Assembly: GCA_030637745.1 (NCBI GenBank)
Contig: DAOWFX010000111.1
Location: 1-7,643, forward strand
DNA length: 7,643 nucleotides
Source: JAGLOK01 sp023139005
GTDB lineage: Bacteria; Bacillota; Clostridia; Christensenellales; UMGS416
Reading direction: 5' to 3'
A model generated the notes under the pieces. It saw only the letters and a list, made by a program, of their open reading frames with translations. It did no database searches and was not told where the DNA came from. Of the stretch, positions 1-6,451 are shown in pieces (positions within the stretch are counted from its first letter, which is position 1; every line of letters begins with the position of its first letter). The position numbers and the translations under genes were made by a program.

Positions 1-44
1 CATTTCGGGGGTTTCAATTCTAAATTATTCTACTGTGCTGTATA

Positions 45-127
45 AGCGGAAAAATCAAAAATGCACGAGGAACGAGTTTTTTGATTTTTTCAAGACCCTC
101 GATTCGAATTCATTTCATTCGGATCGA
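45..127. repeat. Structured intergenic repeat, copy 1 (downstream of groEL)
   Basis: Copy 1 of a repeat whose other copy is at 6358-6437. On the + strand it reads AGCG (45-48), then an A-rich arm at 50-61 (five A, TC, five A) paired with a T-rich arm at 78-89. The stem is 12 bp, or 14 with the G49.T90 wobble and G48-C91. The loop at 62-77 contains TGCACGAG and AACGAG. Next comes the motif CAAGACCCTCG (91-101), which runs into a second hairpin: 99-109 pairs with 117-127 (11 bp with one T.G wobble, loop 110-116). The element begins about 28 bases past the groEL stop, so it lies in the 3' end of the groESL transcript and may help terminate it, since both strands of the first stem carry T-rich 3' arms. 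The pairing and the match to copy 2 are seen directly; the function is inferred. A miniature mobile element is an alternative, but no target-site duplication is visible. Confidence 0.8.
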
Positions 128-129
128 AA

Positions 130-145
130 GCTCACGTCAGTGAGC
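130..145 (-). terminator. Small hairpin just after groEL stop
   Basis: GCTCAC (130-135) pairs perfectly with GTGAGC (140-145) around a GTCA loop, starting ten bases beyond the groEL stop on the transcribed minus strand. Only three T follow the stem in that direction, so it is a poor stand-alone intrinsic terminator. It may act with the two hairpins of the repeat immediately downstream, of which the A/T-rich one at 48-91 supplies a U-rich 3' arm. Copy 2 of the repeat has no equivalent third hairpin. Confidence 0.35.
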
Positions 146-154
146 GAAGTCCCT

Positions 155-1795
155 TTAATACATTCCACCCATGCCGCCCATTCCGCCACCGCCGCCTGCT
201 GGCATTGGAGGTTCAGCTTCAGGAATGTCACTTACAAGAACTTCGGTAGTCAACAGCAACGCCGCAACGGAAGCCGCGTTCTGCAGAGCAGAGCGAGTAA
301 CTTTTGTTGGGTCGATGATGCCTTTATCAGTCATTGAACCGAAATCCTCTTTGAGAACGTCATAGCCGAAGCCGGGTTTGTTTTCATTCTTAATGCGTTC
401 AACGATGATACTACCTTCAACGCCTGCATTGATTGCGATTTGACGAAGAGGTTCTTCCAGTGCGCGTTTAACGATCTGGATACCAGTCTTGTAGTCCCCT
501 TCAGCACCAACTAGTAGTGCATCAAGATCTTTGATTACAGCTGTGAGTGCAACGCCACCACCGGGTACGACGCCTTCTTCCACTGCTGCGCGTGTTGCAG
601 ATAGTGCATCTTCGATGCGAAGCTTGCGCTCCTTCATCTCGATTTCAGTTGCTGCACCTACTGCGATAACTGCTACGCCGCCTGCGAGTTTTGCCAAGCG
701 CTCTTGCAGTTTTTCTTTGTCATAATCAGAAGTGGTATCTTCGATCTGAATCTTGATGGATGAGATGCGTGCTTTGATTTCTGCAGCATCGCCGCCGCCT
801 TGAACGATTGTTGTGTTTTCTTTGTCCACTTTGATTTGGTGTGCGGTACCGAGTTGCTCAATGGTAGTTTCTTTAAGGTCAAGTCCAAGTTCGTCAGAAA
901 TTACTTGAGCGCCTGTTAAGATTGCAATATCTTGAAGCATTGCTTTGCGTCTGTCGCCAAAGCCGGGAGCTTTAACTGCAACACAGTTGAATGTTCCGCG
1001 AAGTTTGTTTACAACGAGTGTTGCAAGAGCTTCGCCTTCGATGTCTTCTGCGATAATAAGAAGTTTTGAACCTTGTTGAACGATCTGCTCTAGTATAGGT
1101 AAAATTTCTTGAATGTTTGTGATTTTCTTTTCAGTAATTAAGATTAGTGCGTTATCCATAACAGCTTCCATCTTATCGGTATCTGTTACCATATAAGGTG
1201 AAGCGTATCCACGATCAAACTGCATACCTTCAACGATGTTAAGTTCAGTTTCCATAGTCTTTGATTCTTCAACTGTTATAACGCCGTCATTTCCGACCTT
1301 TTCCATAGCTTCTGCGATTATTTCGCCAACTGATGAAGCATTAGCTGAAATTGATGCGATTTGTGCGATTTCAGTTTTGCTTTCGATTGGGTGTGACATT
1401 GCTTTAATGCCTTTAACTGCTGCTTTTATTGCTGCTTCAATTCCACCCTTAAGAATCATTGGGTTTGCACCGGCTGCAAGGTTTTTGAGGCCTTCGCGAA
1501 TCATTGCTTGTGCAAGTAGTGTTGCTGTCGTTGTTCCGTCACCTGCAACATCGTTTGTCTTTGTTGCAACTTCTTTAACCAATTGTGCGCCCATGTTTTC
1601 AAAAGCATCTTCGAGTTCGATTTCTTTTGCGATGGTTACACCGTCATTGGTAATCAGTGGTGAGCCGAACTTTTTGTCCAATACTACATTGCGACCCTTG
1701 GGTCCCAGTGTAATCTTTACGGTATCAGCGAGTGCATTTACGCCGCGCTCTAAAGCTTGACGTGCATCTTCTCCGTATAATAATTGTTTTGCCAT
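155..1795 (-). CDS. groEL: Chaperonin GroEL (Hsp60), complete
   Basis: Large subunit of the cytosolic ATP-dependent chaperonin. Fourteen copies form a double ring that encloses unfolded proteins, capped by GroES. The protein is 546 residues, normal for the family and collinear with it to the end. Visible landmarks are the nucleotide-site loop GPKGRN (31-36), GDGTTT (85-90), the catalytic Asp of RIEDALSATRAA (D396), the chaperonin signature region AAVEEGVVPGGG (403-414), DPTKVTR (495-501), and the flexible Gly/Met tail GGGGGMGGMGGMY. The apical domain is roughly residues 190-370. The ATG at 1795-1793 follows AGGAGGAA (1808-1801) by five bases, and the stop is TAA. It lies 14 bases after groES, and its ribosome binding site touches the groES stop, so it is the second gene of a two-gene operon controlled from the CIRCE promoter upstream of groES. 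Codon use is richer in G and C than in the membrane-protein genes to its right, as expected for a highly expressed gene. Confidence 0.99.
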   Translation of the reverse strand: MAKQLLYGEDARQALERGVNALADTVKITLGPKGRNVVLDKKFGSPLITNDGVTIAKEIELEDAFENMGAQLVKEVATKTNDVAGDGTTTATLLAQAMIREGLKNLAAGANPMILKGGIEAAIKAAVKGIKAMSHPIESKTEIAQIASISANASSVGEIIAEAMEKVGNDGVITVEESKTMETELNIVEGMQFDRGYASPYMVTDTDKMEAVMDNALILITEKKITNIQEILPILEQIVQQGSKLLIIAEDIEGEALATLVVNKLRGTFNCVAVKAPGFGDRRKAMLQDIAILTGAQVISDELGLDLKETTIEQLGTAHQIKVDKENTTIVQGGGDAAEIKARISSIKIQIEDTTSDYDKEKLQERLAKLAGGVAVIAVGAATEIEMKERKLRIEDALSATRAAVEEGVVPGGGVALTAVIKDLDALLVGAEGDYKTGIQIVKRALEEPLRQIAINAGVEGSIIVERIKNENKPGFGYDVLKEDFGSMTDKGIIDPTKVTRSALQNAASVAALLLTTEVLVSDIPEAEPPMPAGGGGGMGGMGGMY

Positions 1796-1809
1796 TTTAT
1801 TTCCTCCTG

Positions 1810-2094
1810 TTACTCTGCGATTGCGAGTATATCGTTTTGACGGACGATGACAAGTTCTTCGTCGTCTATTTTAATCTCTGTTCCTGAGTATTTAGAAAAG
1901 ATCACTTTGTCGCCAACTTTAACGTTCATTTTTACTTCCTTGCCGTCAACTAAGCCACCCGGGCCTACTGCAACAACTTCTGCATACTGTGGTTTTTCCT
2001 GTGCAGAGCCTGGAAGTACGATGCCGCTTGCTGTGGTCTCTTGTGCCTCGAGATTTTTGATAACTACGCGATCGCCTAATGGTTTGATTTTCAT
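1810..2094 (-). CDS. groES: Co-chaperonin GroES (Hsp10), complete
   Basis: Small co-chaperonin whose heptameric ring caps GroEL and triggers release of substrate into the folding chamber. The protein is 94 residues, the usual bacterial size. It opens with MKIKPLGDRVVIK. It carries the mobile loop at about 19-36 with the GroEL-contacting IVL tripeptide (25-27), then the beta-barrel with the roof-loop region VGPGG (43-47) and VGDKVIFSKYSGTEIK (60-75). ATG at 2094-2092 follows an excellent ribosome binding site, AAGGAGGA (2108-2101), by six bases; the stop is TAA at 1812-1810. It is first in the groES-groEL operon, directly downstream of the CIRCE operator at 2143-2169. Confidence 0.99.
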   Translation of the reverse strand: MKIKPLGDRVVIKNLEAQETTASGIVLPGSAQEKPQYAEVVAVGPGGLVDGKEVKMNVKVGDKVIFSKYSGTEIKIDDEELVIVRQNDILAIAE

Positions 2095-2142
2095 TGATTT
2101 TCCTCCTTATGTGATTTTATAATTAAATATTTTTGAATCAAT

Positions 2143-2169
2143 TTAGCACTCTTAACATGAGAGTGCTAA
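2143..2169 (-). promoter_or_regulatory. CIRCE operator (HrcA-binding inverted repeat)
   Basis: TTAGCACTC (2143-2151), a nine-base spacer and GAGTGCTAA (2161-2169) form a perfect match to the canonical CIRCE element. HrcA binds CIRCE as a repressor and is itself maintained by GroE, giving heat-shock feedback control. The operator lies between the predicted groES promoter and the groES ribosome binding site, so it overlaps the start of the transcript. HrcA itself is not encoded in this window. Confidence 0.98.
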
Positions 2170-2179
2170 TACAAAGTAT

Positions 2180-2208
2180 ATAATATAATGATTTTGAAGA
2201 AAAATCAA
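2180..2208 (-). promoter_or_regulatory. Sigma-A-type promoter of groES-groEL
   Basis: Read on the minus strand, TTGATT (2208-2203) is separated by 17 bases from TATTAT (2185-2180), a good vegetative promoter. Predicted transcription starts about seven bases further, next to the upstream arm of CIRCE, which is the standard arrangement for HrcA repression. The region is very A/T-rich and alternative -10 hexamers (TATATT, TATACT) overlap, so the exact -10 is less certain than the promoter itself. Confidence 0.7.
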
Positions 2209-2350
2209 TAGCAAAATGATGTTTTTACGAAGTTTTTCATACATTTTATAGATTGTTCATATTTTTTCTAGTATTGGTGAAAATTATGAAGACATAATTA
2301 CTCAAAAATACGCTTTGAAAAGAGAATCTAACATAGATAGATAAGAGAAC
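2209..2350. other. A/T-rich spacer with no recognised feature
   Basis: Part of the divergent region between the groES promoter and the promoter of the rightward membrane-protein gene. I see no open frame with a ribosome binding site, no clear hairpin followed by a T tract and no tRNA-like fold. There are only homopolymeric A and T runs and one weak bulged stem (AAAAATCA at 2200-2207 against 2217-2226). Confidence 0.5.
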
Positions 2351-2359
2351 TTTGCACTA

Positions 2360-2388
2360 TAGAAAGAATTATTAAATAGTGATATAAT
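2360..2388 (+). promoter_or_regulatory. Extended -10 promoter for the membrane-protein genes
   Basis: TGATATAAT (2380-2388) is a consensus TATAAT -10 with the upstream TG of an extended -10. TAGAAA (2360-2365) sits 17 bases upstream as a partial -35, matching four of six consensus bases. Transcription would start near 2395 and give a leader of about 50 bases before the ATG at 2445. No operator-like symmetry is evident. This promoter probably drives both tandem genes, since no terminator is visible between them. Confidence 0.65.
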
Positions 2389-2444
2389 GGATATTCCTTA
2401 TACAAGAGTAAATAACAACCAAAGATTCAAGGGAATATTATTAT

Positions 2445-4265
2445 ATGAAAAAACAAAGTAACGTACTGAAAACAGAAAAAGATTCCAAGAACATACTATC
2501 AATAATATTTATTATTATTGTTACCTTGATAGAAAGTAACAGCCTTTTATATTTCCTTGACTATAGTAAAGACAAATGGGTTTTGATAGCTATAGTTTTG
2601 TACCCATTAGTTTTGATGAACAAGAAATTTGTCGAAGCATATAATAATAATACAAATACGTTTTTTGATATAGCAAGATTAACAATTTTATCAGTAATAT
2701 CTTATATATCGATATTTCTGCCATACTTAATTGTACTTAATACCGCATATATTTTCGCTGCAATTGGATATATAGCCTTTTTCTTTGTTTTAATATATTG
2801 CATCAATGAAATATTGCCAAAAATTGAATGGACATATAAAAAGACAAAGCCCAATGTGCTACGGTTCCTATTATACTTTTCGATACCTATGGTTTTATAT
2901 GCGATATTGTTGATATCATGTTACCCTGGGTTATATTCACCTGATTCAGTTTATGTTTTAAATCAAGCTGTAAACAATGGTCCATATAACAACCTACACC
3001 CGATTATGTATACCCTCTCATTAAGACTATTAACAGTAGTGGGCTTTAAGTTCGGTGCAATCATGGCGCTGCAAGCTTTTATATGTGCACTTACATACGC
3101 GTACATTGCCTTTTCATTTGAAAAAATGGGTTTAAAAAGAATATTTTGCGTAATTGGTGTAATTCTATTAAGTCTATATCCACTAAACTTATTATATTCT
3201 ATAACTTTCTGGAAAGACGTTCCCTATACGATTGGATTAGCGCTAATAACATTGGAACTTGTAAAAATAATACTGAACAAAGAGTATTTCAAAAGCAAAC
3301 TGAATATTTCTGTATTAACATTTGGAATCATCATTACACTTATTTCAAGACATAATGGAATTGCAGGTGTTCTCTTTGCTTTTTTTATTGGCTTGGTTAT
3401 TTATGCATTCAAGAAGAACAAAGGACATGTTATACGGTTTGGCATAATTTTAGTTGCTTCTCTAGTTTTTTATTTTGGAACGCTATACGGTTCAATTGCG
3501 CTTCTGGGTGACAATTTCCAAGAACCGGAGGATAATAAGTTTACCCAAACAGCAATATACTCTTTGAGAGTACAAGGGATGATTATTGTATATGTTCAGC
3601 ATTGGGACACAATGAGTACTGAAAACAAAGAATATATAGATAAATACTTAGACCTTGAAAAGGTTGATGAACATCTTGAGAAATATGAAGACACCTGGGG
3701 ATACAGAAGTAGTATTAAAGGATACATAGATGATGATGCTTTGCTTAGCAATAAAGCAGACTTCAATAGTGGATTCATGAGACTTCTTAAGCAATACCCG
3801 ATAGATATCATCAATGCATATGCAAAGACAACGGGCATCGTATGGGCAGTACCACAATACGGATATACCATGCACTCCACACACCCACATGATTATTTGA
3901 TTCTTGATCAATATGAAAATCTAGAAATCAACTTTACAAACAACTTACATGGATTGAAGAAAATCATACAAAGAGCCGCAGCGTCAGGTGTTGCAAATGC
4001 TGGTTTTTCTGCGTTGTTTTTAAGACCTGCAATCTTCATGTTGATAATACTATTGTTTCTTAATTTTGCAATCAAAAAAAGAGGATATATTGCATGGCTT
4101 ATAACACTTCCTGTGATTGCAAATTCATTGGGGTATTTTGCATCAATAGAAGCACAAGATGCACGATATACGTATATTAATTTTACAGTGGCGCTGATTA
4201 TGATTGCATTTGCTTTGATGAAAACAGGTAAAGAAAAAAAGACAGGGAGAAGCCAGAAGAGTTAA
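2445..4265 (+). CDS. Polytopic membrane protein, DUF6020-like / GT-C-like, paralogue 1
   Basis: 606-residue integral membrane protein. About a dozen hydrophobic helices lie between residues 18 and 350 (for example 18-38, 45-60, 77-98, 100-120, 139-158, 232-252, 304-322, 328-350). A hydrophilic region follows at about 355-520, then three C-terminal helices (525-545, 548-566, 576-593) and a Lys-rich cytoplasmic tail. Conserved polar motifs border the helices: CYPGLYSPDS (159-168, acidic D167), NNLHP (182-186), FWKDVPY (255-261), SRHNG (301-305) and QDARY (571-575). An acidic residue after an early helix, a nearby His-Pro, and an Arg-Tyr at the start of the last helix resemble the GT-C layout of polyprenyl-phosphate-sugar-dependent glycosyltransferases. 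From memory the PGxxSPDS/NxHP/FWKDxPY/RHNG set matches proteins labelled DUF6020. Transfer of a sugar to a surface glycan or protein is an inference. ATG at 2445 follows AAGGGA (2429-2434) by ten bases. It is the first of a tandem pair with the gene at 4365. Codon use is very A/T-rich with many ATA codons. Confidence 0.85.
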   Translation: MKKQSNVLKTEKDSKNILSIIFIIIVTLIESNSLLYFLDYSKDKWVLIAIVLYPLVLMNKKFVEAYNNNTNTFFDIARLTILSVISYISIFLPYLIVLNTAYIFAAIGYIAFFFVLIYCINEILPKIEWTYKKTKPNVLRFLLYFSIPMVLYAILLISCYPGLYSPDSVYVLNQAVNNGPYNNLHPIMYTLSLRLLTVVGFKFGAIMALQAFICALTYAYIAFSFEKMGLKRIFCVIGVILLSLYPLNLLYSITFWKDVPYTIGLALITLELVKIILNKEYFKSKLNISVLTFGIIITLISRHNGIAGVLFAFFIGLVIYAFKKNKGHVIRFGIILVASLVFYFGTLYGSIALLGDNFQEPEDNKFTQTAIYSLRVQGMIIVYVQHWDTMSTENKEYIDKYLDLEKVDEHLEKYEDTWGYRSSIKGYIDDDALLSNKADFNSGFMRLLKQYPIDIINAYAKTTGIVWAVPQYGYTMHSTHPHDYLILDQYENLEINFTNNLHGLKKIIQRAAASGVANAGFSALFLRPAIFMLIILLFLNFAIKKRGYIAWLITLPVIANSLGYFASIEAQDARYTYINFTVALIMIAFALMKTGKEKKTGRSQKS

Positions 4266-4351
4266 CCAAAACAGTGAACATCGACTCGAAATGATTTCAT
4301 AAGAAATTAGTTAAACAAAGAGATATAGTGGTAGAGAAGTTTATTGACAGA

Positions 4352-4356
4352 AGAGG
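4352..4356 (+). promoter_or_regulatory. Ribosome binding site deciding the start of paralogue 2
   Basis: AGAGG eight bases before ATG 4365 favours that start over the in-frame TTG at 4344, which has only a weak AGAGAAG upstream. Starting at 4365 also gives an N-terminus (MKVDKKN) of the same charged type as paralogue 1 (MKKQSNV). The TTG is part of a TTGACA hexamer (4344-4349), but no -10 lies at the right distance downstream, so it is probably not a promoter. Confidence 0.6.
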
Positions 4357-4364
4357 TAGTATAT

Positions 4365-6221
4365 ATGAAAGTAGATAAGAAAAACATATTCAAAAACATT
4401 GGTATGAAGATCAATAATAAAACCAAAGATAGTGAGATAAGCGTCGTATCAAGTATACTCATTTTCTTAGTTACACTTCTTCAACTAAACAGTCTTTTGT
4501 ATTTTCTAGAATTTAGCACACAAAAATGGGTCATATTGATTGTTGTGGTGTTTCCGTTGATTCTAATGAATAGTCAATTTATCAAGATATTTAAACAAAA
4601 CAAGAATTCCTTTTCAAAGCTTTTAAGAACTGCGATATTATCAGTTTTATTTTATATCGGTATATTCTTTCCTTCTCTGAATTCATTTCAAATGGCATAC
4701 ATGTGGGCGGCAATCGGATATATTGTTACATTCTTCATAATAATCTATTGTGTTGATGAGGCGCTAGAAAAGATTGAATGGACGCAGAAGGAAACAAAAC
4801 CTAGTATCCTGCGATTTACATTGTATTTCATCATTCCTGCATCATTATATGCACTCTTCTTGATTGCGTGTTATCCAGGTCTTGTATCTCCGGATTCTGC
4901 ATATGTGTTAAACCAAGCGGTGAACAATGGACCATATAACAATCTTCATCCACTATTATATACATTGTCAATACGATTTATGACAGTAATAGGATTAAAA
5001 CTGGGCGCTATAATGGCACTACAATGCTTGCTATGTGCATTGACTTATGCATATATCGCATATTCATTTGATCAAATGGGGTTGCCGAAATTCTTCTGCT
5101 TTGTGATCGTTGTATTATTAAGCTTTTACCCATTGAACTTGATGAATACGATAACTTTTTGGAAGGACATACCTTATGCAATCGGCGTATCGTTATTGAG
5201 TATAGAGATAGTAAAGCTTATCAAACAAAGAAATTATTTTAAAAGCAAACTAAACTTAGTTGTACTAATATTTGCAGTATTAATCACACTAATTGCAAGA
5301 CACAATGGAATCGTCATCATTGCACTGACATTCATCATTGGAATCATATTTTTTGCAATCAAGAAAAACAAGCATGTTGCCATTAACCTGGGTATTATGT
5401 TGGCTGCATCTATCGTATTTTACTTTGGAGCACTATATGGGTCTATCGCACTATTGGGTGACAAGTATGAAGAGCCCGAGGATAATAAAGTGACACAAAC
5501 TGCAGTCTTTGCACTTCGCACACAAGGGCTCATCGCTGTATATGCAGAGCATGGGGATACAATGAGTCAAGAAAACAAAGACTATATCAGCAAATATCTA
5601 GTCCTTGAAGAAGTGGATAACCATATTGCTAAATATAAAGGTACTTGGAATTATCGAAGCAGGACAAAGGTATACACCAATACAGATACCTTGCTCAACG
5701 ATCGAAAAGGATTCAACAAAGGGTACATCAAACTTTTAAAAGCATATCCTTTTGAAGTAATCAATGCATACTTAAAGACGACAGGCATCGTTTGGTCGGT
5801 GCCAGAATATGGATATACGCTACACGCTGCATTCCCACATAGTTCATTTGATACCGATAAATATGAAAATGTTGATATAAACTTCGGAAATTTCTTGCCG
5901 GGAGTTAAGACATATATTATAGAAGAATTGTATGGAAAGTCTGCAGAAATCGACCATATGGCACTGTACTGGAGACCTGCATTATTCATGCTGATCATAT
6001 TATTATTTCTTCATCATGCAATCAAAAACAAGGGATACATCGCATGGCTTGTTGTGATACCTGCTATTGTAAACTCACTTGGATATTGGTTTATCAATGA
6101 AGCACAAGATGCACGATATGTATATGTTAACTTTACAGTAGCATTGATAATGATTGCATTTGCTTTGATGAAAACAAAAGATGCTAAAAAGGAATCAGAG
6201 CAACTAGAGGAGACTACATAG
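4365..6221 (+). CDS. Polytopic membrane protein, DUF6020-like / GT-C-like, paralogue 2
   Basis: 618 residues from ATG 4365, or 625 if the TTG at 4344 is used; residue numbers here follow the longer form. It is alignable with the preceding gene over its whole length, well over half identical by eye, with the same helix pattern and motifs: CYPGLVSPDS (176-185), NNLHP (199-203), FWKDIPY (272-278), ARHNG (318-322) and QDARY (588-592). The hydrophilic region at about 372-540 is predicted to face outside. Its first half (GDKYEEPEDNK...TQTA) is well conserved between the two, and its second half (about 495-540) differs. Three terminal helices and a Lys/Glu-rich tail follow. The 99-base gap after paralogue 1 has no terminator-like hairpin, so the genes are probably co-transcribed. 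The function is unknown; a GT-C type glycosyltransferase or lipid-linked glycan transfer role is the leading guess. The stop is TAG. Its base composition is slightly less A/T-rich than paralogue 1. Confidence 0.85.
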   Translation: MKVDKKNIFKNIGMKINNKTKDSEISVVSSILIFLVTLLQLNSLLYFLEFSTQKWVILIVVVFPLILMNSQFIKIFKQNKNSFSKLLRTAILSVLFYIGIFFPSLNSFQMAYMWAAIGYIVTFFIIIYCVDEALEKIEWTQKETKPSILRFTLYFIIPASLYALFLIACYPGLVSPDSAYVLNQAVNNGPYNNLHPLLYTLSIRFMTVIGLKLGAIMALQCLLCALTYAYIAYSFDQMGLPKFFCFVIVVLLSFYPLNLMNTITFWKDIPYAIGVSLLSIEIVKLIKQRNYFKSKLNLVVLIFAVLITLIARHNGIVIIALTFIIGIIFFAIKKNKHVAINLGIMLAASIVFYFGALYGSIALLGDKYEEPEDNKVTQTAVFALRTQGLIAVYAEHGDTMSQENKDYISKYLVLEEVDNHIAKYKGTWNYRSRTKVYTNTDTLLNDRKGFNKGYIKLLKAYPFEVINAYLKTTGIVWSVPEYGYTLHAAFPHSSFDTDKYENVDINFGNFLPGVKTYIIEELYGKSAEIDHMALYWRPALFMLIILLFLHHAIKNKGYIAWLVVIPAIVNSLGYWFINEAQDARYVYVNFTVALIMIAFALMKTKDAKKESEQLEETT

Positions 6222-6262
6222 AACTATAAACAATAATAAGGTTGAAAAATCATAGCAAAACG

Positions 6263-6327
6263 AAACCTGCGGACAAATAAGGTGGCTTTGCAAAGCAAAA
6301 CGCCTTCGGTTATTGTGCTACAGGTTT
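6263..6327. terminator. Long imperfect hairpin after the tandem membrane genes
   Basis: AAACCTG (6263-6269) pairs with CAGGTTT (6321-6327). Inside, ACAAATAA (6273-6280) pairs with TTATTGT (6310-6316 region) with one bulged A. GGTG (6281-6284) pairs with CGCC (6301-6304) through one T.G wobble, and GCTT/AAGC closes a TGCA loop within GCTTTGCAAAGC (6285-6296). The stem lies 42 bases past the stop of paralogue 2 and is followed by only TTTAAT, so it is a weak intrinsic terminator. It may be an RNA-stabilising 3' structure or a degenerate inverted-repeat element. The pairing is visible in the sequence; the function is not. Confidence 0.5.
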
Positions 6328-6357
6328 AATAGTAGATTGAACTAAATCGCTCGAAAA

Positions 6358-6437
6358 AGCGTAAAATCCAAAAATGCATGAGTGAAACGAATTTTTTGGA
6401 TTTTGCAAGACCCTCGGCGAAAACCTGTTTTCGCCGA
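6358..6437. repeat. Structured intergenic repeat, copy 2 (downstream of MscS gene)
   Basis: Second copy of the element at 45-127, in the same orientation. AGCG (6358-6361) is followed by AAAATCCAAAAA (6363-6374), which pairs perfectly with TTTTTGGATTTT (6393-6404). T6362.G6405 and G6361-C6406 extend the stem to 14 bp. The loop at 6375-6392 keeps TGCATGAG and AACGA. GCAAGACCCTCG (6405-6416) follows, then a hairpin in which 6414-6423 pairs with 6428-6437, ten perfect pairs with a four-base CCTG loop. Relative to copy 1, an extra C in the left arm is matched by an extra G in the right arm, and the second hairpin is paired with an unrelated upper stem. It lies 14 bases past the stop of the leftward MscS-family gene and between convergent genes, which would suit a bidirectional terminator. 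Confidence 0.8.
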
Positions 6438-6451
6438 CAATGAAAGAATAG

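Noticed and set aside
50..127. CRISPR-like repeat unit
   Set aside because: Single copies separated by more than 6 kb, no regular spacers and no cas genes.
35..337. Open frame of 100 codons on the + strand across repeat copy 1 and the groEL 3' end
   Set aside because: It is antisense to groEL and runs through the hairpin repeat; it has no ribosome binding site. Copy 2 translated in the matching frame gives a related string (KIQKC...) simply because the DNA repeat is shared.
1236..1760. 174-codon open frame antisense to groEL
   Set aside because: Shadow of groEL codon bias; the opposite-strand GroEL match is unambiguous and the antisense product has low-complexity Ser/Ala/Ile content.
4344..4372. 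TTGACA at 4344-4349 as an internal promoter for paralogue 2
   Set aside because: The bases about 17 positions downstream (GAAAGT) are not a -10 hexamer; the nearby TATATA is too close.
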